Positions 33,903 to 43,116 are shown, numbered from the stretch's first letter. The stretch is DNA of 64,000 bases from Companilactobacillus alimentarius DSM 20249 (GCF_002849895.1 NZ_CP018867.1:1550001-1614000); one strand, 5' to 3'. Translations and numbers: made by a program. Notes: generated from the sequence alone by a model not told the origin.

Positions 33903-35153
33903 TTAATACAAATAAGCCATACCAGCAGCTTCAATTTCATCATCAGTATCTTGTTCAGAATCCTGATCGCCAGTTAAACGAACAACGTCTTTTAGAATCA
34001 TCAACTCTTCATTAGTAGGTACGACTAAAACTTCAGCGGAGGATTGTTTAGAACTGATCCGGTGAATCCCCGTACCACTTTCATTTGCTTGTTCATCAAT
34101 TCTAATACCTAAGTAACTAAAGTGTTCCATAATCTTAGCTCTGATTTCGGCATTCCTAGCTCCAGTTCCAGCGGTAAAGATTATAGCATCAACACCATTC
34201 AATAGAGAAATATAAGAACCGATATACTTAACAATTCGATTGACATAAATTTGAATAGCTAACTCTGATCTTGAGTTAGTCTCTCTGGTTGAAATCAAAT
34301 CACGTAAATCAGGGGAAACACCAGAAATACCTAATAAGCCAGACTTATTATTTAAAATGTCGACCATTTCGTCTACATCTTTTATATTGAGTTTCTTCAT
34401 CAAATAAGCTACTAATGATGGGTCAATATCACCAGCACGAGAGCTCATTGTCAAACCAGACTCCGGCGTGAAGCCCATTGAAGTATCGACTGATTTGCCA
34501 CCATCAATTGCATCAATCGAAGCGCCACTACCTAAATGACAGGAGATGATCTTTAAATCTTCAATTGGTTTGTGGAGAAATTCCGCAGCCTTTTGGGAGA
34601 CGTAACGGTGACTGATTCCTTGGGCGCCAAACTTTCTAGCCCCATATTTTTCATAATACTCGTACGGAATACTATAGAGATAATTTACTGGTTTCATTGT
34701 TTGATGAAACGAAGTATCAAATGCTGCAACTTGGGTTACTCCCGGCAACAGTTTTTCAAAAGCCTTGATTCCCGCCACTTGACTAGGGTTGTGCAATGGT
34801 GCAAGTTCTGAAAGATCACTTATTTGTTGAATGACTTGAGGAGTCACTACCACTGAGTCTTTGAAAATAGTTCCTCCCGCTACGATTCTATGACCTACAC
34901 GAGAAATTTCATCGTAACTCTCAATTGCCCTTGACGAAATCAACATCTGCAAAGTTTCCTGAACAGCTGCTTCATGAGTCAGGATTGCTTCATCCTTACG
35001 AATTTTTTTACCATTATATTTAAGTTCAAAAACAGAATTTGATTGACCTAAACGATCGACCATTCCCTCAGCAACGATTTCTTCATCAGGCAAATTATAC
35101 AATTTCCACTTAAAAGTTGAACTACCTGAATTTACAATTAATACTTTCGACAT
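33903..35153 (-). CDS. ackA: Acetate kinase paralogue with altered active-site histidine
   Basis: This 416-residue ASKHA kinase makes ATP and acetate from acetyl phosphate. It retains the N-terminal NSGSSTFKWKLY, Arg89 (VGHRIVAGG), His121 (PLHNPS), Arg239 (SSRAGDIDP), CHLGSG and the C-terminal Glu (TNEEL). The usual motif FHGTSH is AQGISH here: Gln178 stands where Methanosarcina AckA has His180, a residue that contacts the transferred phosphate. The C-terminus is longer and acidic (SEQDTDDE). It may be a weaker or specialised paralogue. A cre overlaps its promoter. Confidence 0.88.
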   Translation of the reverse strand: MSKVLIVNSGSSTFKWKLYNLPDEEIVAEGMVDRLGQSNSVFELKYNGKKIRKDEAILTHEAAVQETLQMLISSRAIESYDEISRVGHRIVAGGTIFKDSVVVTPQVIQQISDLSELAPLHNPSQVAGIKAFEKLLPGVTQVAAFDTSFHQTMKPVNYLYSIPYEYYEKYGARKFGAQGISHRYVSQKAAEFLHKPIEDLKIISCHLGSGASIDAIDGGKSVDTSMGFTPESGLTMSSRAGDIDPSLVAYLMKKLNIKDVDEMVDILNNKSGLLGISGVSPDLRDLISTRETNSRSELAIQIYVNRIVKYIGSYISLLNGVDAIIFTAGTGARNAEIRAKIMEHFSYLGIRIDEQANESGTGIHRISSKQSSAEVLVVPTNEELMILKDVVRLTGDQDSEQDTDDEIEAAGMAYLY

Positions 35154-35250
35154 TTATACCACCAACCTACTACAAAATGATAAATACATTTCAGTTTTAA
35201 TTAAAAAACAATATGAACATATAATTATGATTGTTCCTTGTTCACTTCTT

Positions 35251-35279
35251 AATATATTATCTTTTGAAAACGATGTCAA
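35251..35279 (-). promoter_or_regulatory. Promoter of the acetate kinase gene
   Basis: On the minus strand TTGACA (35274-35279) and TATATT (35251-35256) are separated by 17 nt. The predicted leader is about 90 nt long. Confidence 0.65.
35265..35278. promoter_or_regulatory. cre (CcpA operator) upstream of ackA
   Basis: TGAAAACGATGTCA matches the cre consensus TGWAANCGNTNWCA at every defined position. It overlaps the -35 and spacer of the predicted promoter, so repression by CcpA is expected. A CcpA-activated arrangement, as at Bacillus ackA, would need a second promoter nearer the gene. Confidence 0.75.
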
Positions 35280-35397
35280 GGATTGGAACGTACCACATAA
35301 TTTTGTGGTTGGTGTCAATGTTAGAACGACACGACTTTAGTCTATTTTTAGATCAATAAATTTATCTAAAACATTTTTTCTGTCTATTAAACCCAAA

Positions 35398-35428
35398 GAA
35401 AAAAAGTATCCTCAATTATGAAGATACC
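35398..35428 (-). terminator. Terminator after the HxlR gene
   Basis: GTATCCTC (35406-35413) pairs with GAAGATAC (35420-35427) with one mismatch. On the minus strand seven T residues follow. Confidence 0.65.
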
Positions 35429-35446
35429 TTATATATTGAATTCTTA

Positions 35447-35860
35447 TTATTCAGCTGTCTGTTTTACGCCACTTTGTGAATCATCAATCTTTAAATATCC
35501 ACGATAATTATCATTAGAGAAAGAAATTTCTTGACTACCTTGATTCAATTTTTTTGCGTGTTCCTCGCCCCAAATTGACATATCTATCAAAACTCTACGC
35601 AAACTCTTCCCCTCATCAGTCAAAGAATATTCAACATGTAACGGCAAGCCCGGATAACTGTCACGCCTTACTACGCCATCACTAATTAACTCTTTCAATT
35701 GTTGCGTCAGAACTTTTTGACTGATTCCTGGCATTTTACGCATCAATTCACCATTTCTTTGAGATTTCTCTCCCAAATGGCAAAGAATCAACGACTTCCA
35801 CTTGCCATTAATAACTGACAGAGTTAGATCCATACTCATATGATAATTTTTTTCTACCAT
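35447..35860 (-). CDS. HxlR-family transcriptional regulator
   Basis: This 137-residue winged-helix regulator has the HxlR pattern LTLSVINGKWKSLILCHLGE, KMPGISQKVLTQQLKELISDGVV and VEYSLTDEGKSL. Members sense electrophiles, aldehydes or redox state. A single Cys (LILCHLG) in the first helix region could be a sensor residue, as in HypR/YodB-type proteins. It is divergent from the flavin oxidoreductase gene at 35967, which is its probable target. The name refers to the protein family; the gene is not linked to the HPS/PHI genes at 13 kb. Confidence 0.88.
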   Translation of the reverse strand: MVEKNYHMSMDLTLSVINGKWKSLILCHLGEKSQRNGELMRKMPGISQKVLTQQLKELISDGVVRRDSYPGLPLHVEYSLTDEGKSLRRVLIDMSIWGEEHAKKLNQGSQEISFSNDNYRGYLKIDDSQSGVKQTAE

Positions 35861-35966
35861 AATTAGCCTCTTTCAAACTTATAGTTACTAAAAAGTGCGT
35901 ACTATGATTCTAGCATATACGCTTTTACAATTGATTTATTGAAACTTATTAAGTGAGGTATTATTT

Positions 35967-37142
35967 ATGGCTACTAAATATAACTTTTTGAAACCTTATA
36001 CATTCAAAAATGGAACTACAGTTAAGAATCGGATTGTTATTCCGCCAATGACTGAGGCTGCTGCACTAGAAAATGGTGCCGTTTCCCAAGACGAATTGAA
36101 ATATTTTGACATACATACTGGTGGAGCTGGAATGTTCATCACTCCCGTACTGAATGTTTCTAACGATGGAAAGGGATTTGAAGGCGAACCTTCTGTTGCT
36201 AACGACAAATTCATGCCTGGTTTGATCAAATTAGCTCATACTATGAAGCAAAATGGTACCAAAGCTATTATGCAAATTTTTGATGCTGGTAGAATGTCCA
36301 ATTCTAAAATTCTGCGTGGCACACAACCTGTTTCCGCTAGTCCTGTTGCTGCTTTGCGTCCCAATGCTGAAACTCCCCGCGAATTGACCGAAGATGAAAT
36401 TGAACAAATTATTGAAGATTTCGGTCAAGCAACTCGTCGCGCTATTCAAGCTGGTTTTGATGGGATTGAGTTGCATGGTGCTAATACTTATTTAATGCAA
36501 CAATTCTTCTCACCTCATTCTAACCGTCGCAACGACAAATGGGGTGGCAGTCTTGAAAACAGAATGCGTTTTGCATTAGAAATTATCAAGCGGGTTCAAA
36601 AATCTGTTGACGAATATGCCGATGACAAATTTATCGTGGGTTACCGTATTTCTCCTGAGGAAATTGAGGAACCCGGTATTCGCTTAGATGATACTTTGAA
36701 ATTCATTGATGTCTTGGCTGATCAACCAATCGACTATTTGCACATTTCCATGGGTTACGCTTGGAGAACCTCTTTGAATGATAAATCTGATGACGAACCA
36801 ATCATTTTAAAAATCAAGCAAACTGTCAATAATCGTCTACCATTAATATCTGTCGGTTCGATCGAGAAACCGGCTGACGCTGAAAAGGTAATCGACGCTG
36901 GAATTGATTTTGCTGCTATCGGTCGTGAATCCATTCGTGAACCAAATTGGGTTCAAAAAGTGGAATTAGGTCAAGAGGATTCCATTCACTATCAACTCTC
37001 ACCAACGGAACTAGACTCTTTAGGAATCAATTCTGCTTTCCTAGACTTTTTGAATTCGATGAACGCTGACTTACACTGGGTCGATAAGAAAGAAGCTAAA
37101 GATAATTTCGACAAGGAAATTGGTGGCGTTGAAGGTAACTAA
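35967..37142 (+). CDS. Old-yellow-enzyme family NADH:flavin oxidoreductase
   Basis: This 391-residue FMN enzyme has a TIM barrel with the family motifs NRIVIPPMTEAAA, IMQIFDAGRMS, the substrate-binding pair in ELHGANTYLMQQF and SNRRNDKWGGSLENRMRF. ISVGSIEKPADAEKVID and FAAIGRESI bind the FMN phosphate. It reduces alpha,beta-unsaturated carbonyls or related electrophiles. It lacks the C-terminal FeS/FAD module of 2,4-dienoyl-CoA reductases. It is divergent from the HxlR regulator, which fits an electrophile-induced detoxification pair. Confidence 0.9.
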   Translation: MATKYNFLKPYTFKNGTTVKNRIVIPPMTEAAALENGAVSQDELKYFDIHTGGAGMFITPVLNVSNDGKGFEGEPSVANDKFMPGLIKLAHTMKQNGTKAIMQIFDAGRMSNSKILRGTQPVSASPVAALRPNAETPRELTEDEIEQIIEDFGQATRRAIQAGFDGIELHGANTYLMQQFFSPHSNRRNDKWGGSLENRMRFALEIIKRVQKSVDEYADDKFIVGYRISPEEIEEPGIRLDDTLKFIDVLADQPIDYLHISMGYAWRTSLNDKSDDEPIILKIKQTVNNRLPLISVGSIEKPADAEKVIDAGIDFAAIGRESIREPNWVQKVELGQEDSIHYQLSPTELDSLGINSAFLDFLNSMNADLHWVDKKEAKDNFDKEIGGVEGN

Positions 37143-37159
37143 TTTTATTTTTAAGCACT

Positions 37160-37210
37160 AAAAAAGTCGATGTGACGACTATCCTTGATAGTTGTTGTAT
37201 CGACTTTTTT
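37160..37210. terminator. Bidirectional terminator between OYE and MFS genes
   Basis: AAAAAAGTCGAT (37160-37171) pairs with ATCGACTTTTTT (37199-37210). An inner ACTATC/GATAGT helix resembles the branched terminator at 19372. Confidence 0.85.
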
Positions 37211-37225
37211 ATATACAATAATTGT

Positions 37226-38444
37226 CTAATTTTCAACGTTTACAGTGGGTACTTCACTTTTCACCCGTTCATGACGTTTCACAACCAGAGCCAATCCGAT
37301 TCCTATAATTGTAATAATAACATTTAACAAAATAATCATTCTAGGGGCATCAGCTCCAGTTATTTTAGTCAAATAAGCAGCTACTGACAAGACTGCATAA
37401 TTAGCAGTACTTGAGGCAATCATAACCAAAGATGTAGCTAGACCCTTACTCTCAGGAAAGAAACTAATTGTCGTTGAAGTTGCCAGTTGCAAGACACCAC
37501 CGGCAGCAGCATAGCCTATCACGAAACTTCCTACGTAAAGGATTATCGGACTTGTGATGAAATAACATAATAACGGAAATACATGGGTAAATAACTAAAA
37601 CCGTCGTTTCCTTTAATCCTAAGTGAATCAAACGAGCTGTCAATAACACAGCCACCGTAGCACCTACAGCATAAAACGACTGTAATAAACTAGGATTCTT
37701 GACTCCGTAGCTGGCACCAAGCTCTTGGTTACAATTCAACCAGATCATAAAAGTTGTTGAGCTAGTGAAACCAATTAGAATCGAAGCGATCGCTGCTGTG
37801 GAGAAATGATGTTTACCCGTTGATTTACTTTTTTCTTTAGCAGCAACTTTTTCCTGCTTGGGAAACGGTAAGAACATTACTAAAACTGCATCCAGCAACA
37901 TTAAAATCCCACAGCCGATAAAAATCACTTTATAAGACAAATATGCGCTGGCTACCAAACCAATTACAAATGGTAACAAAAATTGTGCTACCGTAATTGC
38001 AAATTTAGTAAACAAATTAGCAATAGAAGCTGACTTGGGGAATATTTCCATCACGCTTGGAGAAATACAAGTATCCAAAAATGAATTGGCAGCTCCATTG
38101 ACGATTCCCATGGCATAAGCAATCCACAGTTGATGAACTGAAATCACCCCAAAGAAGAATACTACATATAAAAGAATTCCTATTAACCCACTGACTCTAC
38201 GTCCTACCTTATCTGAGATAGGTCCAGCAAACGGATAAGCTAATAATCGTCCTAATCCGTATGCGGCAATTACTGAAACCACCATAGAAACATCGATGGC
38301 TCCATTGGACAAAGTTGAAGCTCCCCAAGCTTTTGCAAACTCAGTTTTATATTGTCCCATGATTGATAATGCAATTCCTAAAATAAAATAAGCAAAATAT
38401 AGAGCAAAAGCAGTTGGGTAATACTTTTTCTGATCATTTACCAT
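37226..38444 (-). pseudogene. MFS transporter, frameshifted (quinate/shikimate operon)
   Basis: The first frame (from ATG 38444, behind GGAGG) gives about 296 normal MFS residues up to YPCISVIMLF. The reading frame then changes near 37557: the family sequence continues in another frame as ITSPIILYVGSFVIGYAAAGG to the stop at 37226. One base (a C after TTATTT) must be skipped to restore about 405 residues with twelve membrane segments. It is either a true inactivating mutation or a sequencing error. It lies at the end of the AroE operon, so the intact protein probably imported quinate or shikimate. Confidence 0.82.
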
Positions 38445-38462
38445 TTTACTTCCTCCATTTAA

Positions 38463-39329
38463 TTAGAAGAACAGTTTCTTAACATCATCTACTGGCATAT
38501 TTTCTCCAGTATAAAGTTTAAAAGCCGATGCACCTTGTTGAACAAGCATCCCTTTTCCACCAATAATTTGACTGCCATGTTCTTTAGCATCTTTTAACAT
38601 CTTGGTTAAAGCTGGACTGTAAACTGTATCGGTAACCACTAAATCAGGACGAAAGACCGAAGTATCTTTGATATTTGTCTGTTCGACATTTGGTGCCATC
38701 CCTGCTTTAGTGGCATTAGCCAAGATATTGCTTTGTTCAATTGCCGATTTCAAAGTAGTCTGATCGTTTATATCATCAACAGTCACCCGACAATTGGAAA
38801 CTTTTGACATGATTTTATCCGCAATCAATTCAGCGTTGTGATAGAAGGCATCCTTAGGATTAAAAATATGAATTTCCTTTACACCATCTAGCGCCATTTG
38901 AACAGCAATGGCAGTACTGGCACCACCAGCACCGAGAAGCGTTAAAGTTTTACCTTCCGGCGAAATTCCATGTTGACGAAGATTAATTACATATCCCGCT
39001 CCATCAGTGTTATAGCCTGTCAAAACTCCTTCATTATTTACAATTGTATTAACTGCTCCTATCAATTGAGCAGCCGGTGACAAGTGATCAACTAGTTCAC
39101 TCGCAATTTTTTTGCAAGGCATTGTGATATTAGCTCCGCGCATTTTTAAAACACGCATTTTTTCTAGAGCACTAGCCATCTCATTTTCTTTAATATCAAA
39201 TGCTAAATAAGCATAATTTATTCCCGCGTTTTCAAAACTATAGTTATACATTGCAGGAGACCCTGAATGTCCAACTGGAGAGCCGAATAAAGCTAACATT
39301 GTTGTATGACCATCAATTCTTGCTTCCAT
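38463..39329 (-). CDS. Shikimate/quinate dehydrogenase family protein (AroE-like), copy 1
   Basis: This 288-residue enzyme has the AroE substrate motif GSPVGHSGSPAMYNYSF, the catalytic Lys in NITMPCKK, the Asn-Thr-Asp motif GYNTDGAGY and the cofactor loop LGAGGASTAIAV. The C-terminal KGMLVQQGASAF is also conserved. Biosynthetic AroE normally has PFK or PHK at the Lys motif; PCK here and the linked transporter suggest a catabolic quinate/shikimate dehydrogenase. It follows a close paralogue by 3 nt. It is probably NAD-dependent, but the loop after strand 2 does not decide this. Confidence 0.86.
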   Translation of the reverse strand: MEARIDGHTTMLALFGSPVGHSGSPAMYNYSFENAGINYAYLAFDIKENEMASALEKMRVLKMRGANITMPCKKIASELVDHLSPAAQLIGAVNTIVNNEGVLTGYNTDGAGYVINLRQHGISPEGKTLTLLGAGGASTAIAVQMALDGVKEIHIFNPKDAFYHNAELIADKIMSKVSNCRVTVDDINDQTTLKSAIEQSNILANATKAGMAPNVEQTNIKDTSVFRPDLVVTDTVYSPALTKMLKDAKEHGSQIIGGKGMLVQQGASAFKLYTGENMPVDDVKKLFF

Positions 39330-39332
39330 GAC

Positions 39333-40226
39333 TTAGCCCTCTTTTACAGTTTTTTTGGCTTGGTGTTTTTCATAAGCTTGATATTCAGCAGTTGGCATTT
39401 CTTTACCTGTGAATAATCCATAAGCTGCAGCTCCTTGCCACAATAGCATCCCTTTACCGGGTGCTACCGTACATCCCAAATCTTCTGCATCCTCAATTAG
39501 TTTTGTCTTAAGTGGATTATAAACTGTATCTGCCACAACAAGATCTGGACGTAAGTACTTCTTATCTACTAATGATTGACCATCTAATGGCTTCATACCA
39601 ACGACCGTAGCATTAACGAGAATATCAGCTTGAGAAATTTCTGATTTCAATTTAGCTTGGTCATCAAGAGTATATACATTAACTTTTACCTCTGGCTTAG
39701 CTTCTCCTATTTTTTCTTTAGTCTTTTCAGCGTTTTTATAAAATTCGTCGTCACGATTAAAGATTGAAATCTCTTTGGCACCATCCAGAGCACATTGGAC
39801 TTGTAGAGCCGTGGCAGCGCCGCCAGCACCAAGGACAACCAATTTCTTTCCGGAAACATCCACGCCATTTTCCTTAAGATTCCGAACGAATCCAATTCCA
39901 TCAGTAATATGTCCTGTCAATTTGCCATTATCATTGACGATAACGTTAATAGCTCCAATAATTTTAGCTGCTGGTGAAAGATCATCAACTAAAGTTGCTG
40001 CAACGCTCTTGCATGGCATGGTGACGTTACTGCCACGAACTTTAAATAGCCTTAAGGCATCGATTGCTTGTGGCATCTGCTCTTTTTTAACATCAAAAGC
40101 CATATAGGCGTAATCTAAACCTTGCTTCTGAAAACTAAAATTGTACATAGCAGGCGACCCCGAATGACCTACTGGTGAGCCTAGCAATATAAATAAACCA
40201 GTTGTTCCTGAAATACGTTTTTCCAT
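39333..40226 (-). CDS. Shikimate/quinate dehydrogenase family protein (AroE-like), copy 2
   Basis: This 297-residue paralogue of the neighbouring gene has GSPVGHSGSPAMYNFSF, Lys in NVTMPCKS and LGAGGAATALQV. The usual NTD substrate motif reads ITD (GHITDGIGF): the Asn is replaced by Ile while the catalytic Asp remains. This may change specificity. I chose the ATG at 40226 because AGGAG lies 8 nt before it; a GTG three codons earlier overlaps that site. A basic C-terminal tail (KHQAKKTVKEG) is not seen in copy 1. Confidence 0.85.
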   Translation of the reverse strand: MEKRISGTTGLFILLGSPVGHSGSPAMYNFSFQKQGLDYAYMAFDVKKEQMPQAIDALRLFKVRGSNVTMPCKSVAATLVDDLSPAAKIIGAINVIVNDNGKLTGHITDGIGFVRNLKENGVDVSGKKLVVLGAGGAATALQVQCALDGAKEISIFNRDDEFYKNAEKTKEKIGEAKPEVKVNVYTLDDQAKLKSEISQADILVNATVVGMKPLDGQSLVDKKYLRPDLVVADTVYNPLKTKLIEDAEDLGCTVAPGKGMLLWQGAAAYGLFTGKEMPTAEYQAYEKHQAKKTVKEG

Positions 40227-40285
40227 AATAAGCACTCCTATAAAAAAGGACCAAGACTTTTCGTCCCAGTCTCTTTTAGTAAATT

Positions 40286-41125
40286 TTATTTTTTAGCAGG
40301 TTGATGATGATCAATGGCATACTGACGACGACCACCTGGTTTAGGAATCATATCTGAGATCATCATATGGATTCCTCCGTCAACCATAACTTCACTACCA
40401 TTGGTATAATCTGAGCGATCACTGGCCATGAATAAAACTGTATTAGAAATATCAGTTAGATTACCAATTCTCTTGCTAGCAACCAAGCGTTTTCTACCAT
40501 CTTCAACTTTCTTATCGCTGTAGAAATTCTCTGACAATGGTGTCTTAACCAAACATGGAAGGACACAATTACTACGTAGTCCAAATTGTCCCCATTCGGC
40601 AGCCATTTGCTTGGACATCATATTGACAGCGGCTTTAGTTGTACTATAAGCACCACTATATGTTTCTGGAGAAAGCGATGCAGCCGTAGAAATATGAACC
40701 AAAGTACCATGTTTTTGCTTAATCATAACTTTACCGAATCTTTGTGACATTAGGAAATAGCCCGTAATATTAACATTCAAAGCTTGTTTCCACTCGTCTA
40801 AACGCAAATCTTCCAAAGGTGAGAATCTCAGAATAGCGGCAGTATTGACCAAAACATCCACTTTGCCAAATTTATCGACCACTTTTTTAACAGCTGCATC
40901 GACTTCTTTTTCATCTGTCGTATTACATTGAATTGCTAAAGTCTCAACTTCGTATTTTTCAGAAATATCTTTAGCCAATGCTTCGGTCTTATCCTTTAGT
41001 AAATCGACTAAGACGATATTGCTGCCTTGCTGTGCAAAATCATTCGAGAATTTAGTCCCCATTCCACCGACAGCACCGGTAATAACAACTACTTTTCCTT
41101 TTAAACCTAACCATGTATCACTCAT
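40286..41125 (-). CDS. SDR-family oxidoreductase of the quinate/shikimate operon
   Basis: This 279-residue classical SDR has TGAVGGMG (cofactor), NTAAIL in place of NNAG, HISTAAS (catalytic Ser) and YSTTK (Tyr/Lys). The C-terminus has SEVMVDGGIHMM, typical of glucose-dehydrogenase-like SDRs. Asp after strand 2 (LVDLLKD) suggests NAD preference. It lies between the TIM-barrel gene (19-nt gap) and the AroE paralogues and probably oxidises or reduces a cyclic polyol in the same pathway; the exact step is inferred from context. Confidence 0.83.
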   Translation of the reverse strand: MSDTWLGLKGKVVVITGAVGGMGTKFSNDFAQQGSNIVLVDLLKDKTEALAKDISEKYEVETLAIQCNTTDEKEVDAAVKKVVDKFGKVDVLVNTAAILRFSPLEDLRLDEWKQALNVNITGYFLMSQRFGKVMIKQKHGTLVHISTAASLSPETYSGAYSTTKAAVNMMSKQMAAEWGQFGLRSNCVLPCLVKTPLSENFYSDKKVEDGRKRLVASKRIGNLTDISNTVLFMASDRSDYTNGSEVMVDGGIHMMISDMIPKPGGRRQYAIDHHQPAKK

Positions 41126-41144
41126 ATTTGTACCTCCAACTTAA

Positions 41145-41996
41145 CTAAGCTTTAACTGTTTCTTTTAATATTTCAGGCCAAGCTTCTTCCATAACTTTGA
41201 CCGTATTCTTATATGTATAATCAGCAACGTAATCAATTCCTTTAGCCATATAAGCGTCGGAAATAACTTCAACCCCAATGACTTTTGGATCAACTCCGGC
41301 ATCTTTGATCATTTTGACGAATCCAGCTGTATCCAAGTCGCCTGTACCTGGTGCTAAGCGATCATGCATTGATTCATCACGTAAAATTGATTTGGCATAT
41401 GGTCTAGTATAGGCATCGTCCAATTGAATCGAGATAACGCGTTTAGCTTGTTCCTTGGTCAACATATTGTATGGTTGATCTGCTCTTACCCAATGCCACA
41501 TGTCCAAAAGCATGTAAACATTGTCGCAATTTGCCTTTTGCATAATTTTCCAAGTCTTGTCTAAATTAGGTAATCCACTGTATGGCATAGGTTCCAATGC
41601 AATGATCCACTTACCTGCTCGAGCAGCTAGTTCTTGAAGTTTTTTAGCTGTATAGTCAATCGGATAATCTTCCATCAATCCTGTATTGATATGTTTAACG
41701 CCAAACAATTCACACATATGGAAACACATTTGTTCCTTATACTTTTGTTCATAAGTCCGAGGCTCTTCACACCATTGAACAATATATTCAACTTCAGTAC
41801 ATCTGATATTGTATTTAGCCAACATATCCAAAATATCTTGATCTGTTAAACCTTCGTTCAAAGCGTCAACATAGGTTTCGGCACGAAGTCCAATGCCATC
41901 GTAACCAGCCTCACTAGCTGCTTTGCAACGTTCTTCGAAACTGCATTTATCTCCTAATGTCCATGAACTAACCGTAATGGGATGTGACTTTGTCAT
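41145..41996 (-). CDS. Xylose-isomerase-like TIM-barrel protein of the quinate/shikimate operon
   Basis: This 283-residue protein belongs to the sugar-phosphate isomerase/epimerase superfamily. Metal-ligand motifs are IIALEPMPY (Glu), MLLDMWHWVRAD (Asp/His), SIQLDDAY and GVEVISDAY (Glu). Members include 3-dehydroshikimate dehydratase and inosose dehydratase, and the first fits this operon. I chose the ATG at 41996 because GGAGGAATTAATT precedes it; the frame opens 13 codons earlier. It is the first gene of a five-gene operon divergent from a LysR regulator. Confidence 0.82.
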   Translation of the reverse strand: MTKSHPITVSSWTLGDKCSFEERCKAASEAGYDGIGLRAETYVDALNEGLTDQDILDMLAKYNIRCTEVEYIVQWCEEPRTYEQKYKEQMCFHMCELFGVKHINTGLMEDYPIDYTAKKLQELAARAGKWIIALEPMPYSGLPNLDKTWKIMQKANCDNVYMLLDMWHWVRADQPYNMLTKEQAKRVISIQLDDAYTRPYAKSILRDESMHDRLAPGTGDLDTAGFVKMIKDAGVDPKVIGVEVISDAYMAKGIDYVADYTYKNTVKVMEEAWPEILKETVKA

Positions 41997-42120
41997 AATT
42001 AATTCCTCCAGAAATTGTGGATTTTTTACATGCATGTTCTTTAATTCACATATTTATTTTACGTATTCAATGTAATCGTTTTTGGTGATATCGTCCAATT
42101 ACTCTTTATCGCTAACATCT

Positions 42121-42156
42121 ATAGCCAAAAGTTATTAATTCTGTTATATTGGCTAT
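42121..42156. promoter_or_regulatory. LysR operator in the quinate operon control region
   Basis: ATAGCCAA (42121-42128) and TTGGCTAT (42149-42156) are perfect inverted repeats separated by 20 nt, 55-90 nt before the LysR start. A weak cre-like TGTAATCGTT begins at 42071. Confidence 0.55.
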
Positions 42157-42210
42157 GTTAAGCGTTTTCTAAACATATTAAATTTTACTTTTTTAAGGAG
42201 AAATTTCATT

Positions 42211-43116
42211 ATGAACTTAGATCATCTACGTTATTTTGTCGCCTTATCACGAACCGAAAACTATACTCAAACAGCTAAAATGTTACATATTACACAACCA
42301 AGTTTAACTAAGGCTATTCATTCTTTAGAAAAAGAACTCGATTTAGCCTTATTCAAAAAAGATGGTCGCAATGTTTCTCTAACTTCTGAGGGTAAACTCT
42401 TTGCTAATAGCGTTTCCGCATCATTAATCTCACTTGATAAAAGCATTGCCGAAGCAAAGAGTTTTAACCAAGAAAAAACCATTATCCGCTTAGCCTCCTT
42501 AAGGACGTTAAGTATCAAATGGTTACCTGATATGGCACAACGTTTTCTGAAATTCACCGACAATCATACTATTGATTTTCAATTTAATACTGATACAGGC
42601 TTATCGCCAGACATTCTAAATGGACTACGTGCTAAGAAATATGACGTTGCCTTTTGTTCCAAATTAGACAACTATCCCGACTTAAGTTTCTTTCCCGTAG
42701 CTGAACAGACGATGGTTTGTATCACTCCAATTGATCATGCGTTAGCAAACTACTCGAATGTTAGTTTAATGGAAACTCTGAATTATCCTCAAATCACCTT
42801 TTCAGAAAGTAGTGGCTTACATCCAATTATGAACAAACTTTTCAATGACGTCGGTGGTAAACCTATTAGTGCTTATTCGGTTGAGGAAGACCAATCGATC
42901 GCTGGTCTAGTTGCCAATGGCTTTGGAATTGCCATCGTTCCCAATATGTCGATTTTACAGACCCTGCCTGTTAAAATTATCCCGATTTCTTTTCCCAAAT
43001 GGCAAAGGATCCTTTACATGGCAACTTTGAAACAAGTCGAAACTCAACCAACTATCATGAATTTTGTTAATTTCGTCAAATCTCAGAGTAAACAACTTTC
43101 AATCAATAACATTTAA
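42211..43116 (+). CDS. LysR-family transcriptional regulator of the quinate/shikimate operon
   Basis: This 301-residue regulator has the classical LysR N-terminus MNLDHLRYFVALSRTENYTQ, with HTH TAKMLHITQPSLTKAIHSLE, then LFKKDGRNVSLTSEG and an effector-binding domain of the CynR/YwbI type. AAGGAG lies 10 nt before the ATG. It is divergent from the AroE-type operon and probably activates it in response to a pathway intermediate. The inverted repeat ATAGCCAA-N20-TTGGCTAT in the shared region is its likely site. Confidence 0.9.
   Translation: MNLDHLRYFVALSRTENYTQTAKMLHITQPSLTKAIHSLEKELDLALFKKDGRNVSLTSEGKLFANSVSASLISLDKSIAEAKSFNQEKTIIRLASLRTLSIKWLPDMAQRFLKFTDNHTIDFQFNTDTGLSPDILNGLRAKKYDVAFCSKLDNYPDLSFFPVAEQTMVCITPIDHALANYSNVSLMETLNYPQITFSESSGLHPIMNKLFNDVGGKPISAYSVEEDQSIAGLVANGFGIAIVPNMSILQTLPVKIIPISFPKWQRILYMATLKQVETQPTIMNFVNFVKSQSKQLSINNI

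Noticed and set aside
37226..37522. A separate 98-residue protein at the end of the quinate operon.
   Set aside because: It is the C-terminal part of the MFS transporter in a shifted frame, without its own ribosome site.
37550..37566. Programmed +1 frameshifting in the MFS gene (TTT C).
   Set aside because: No stop codon or hungry codon follows the slip site and no stimulatory element is visible; mutation or sequencing error is simpler.
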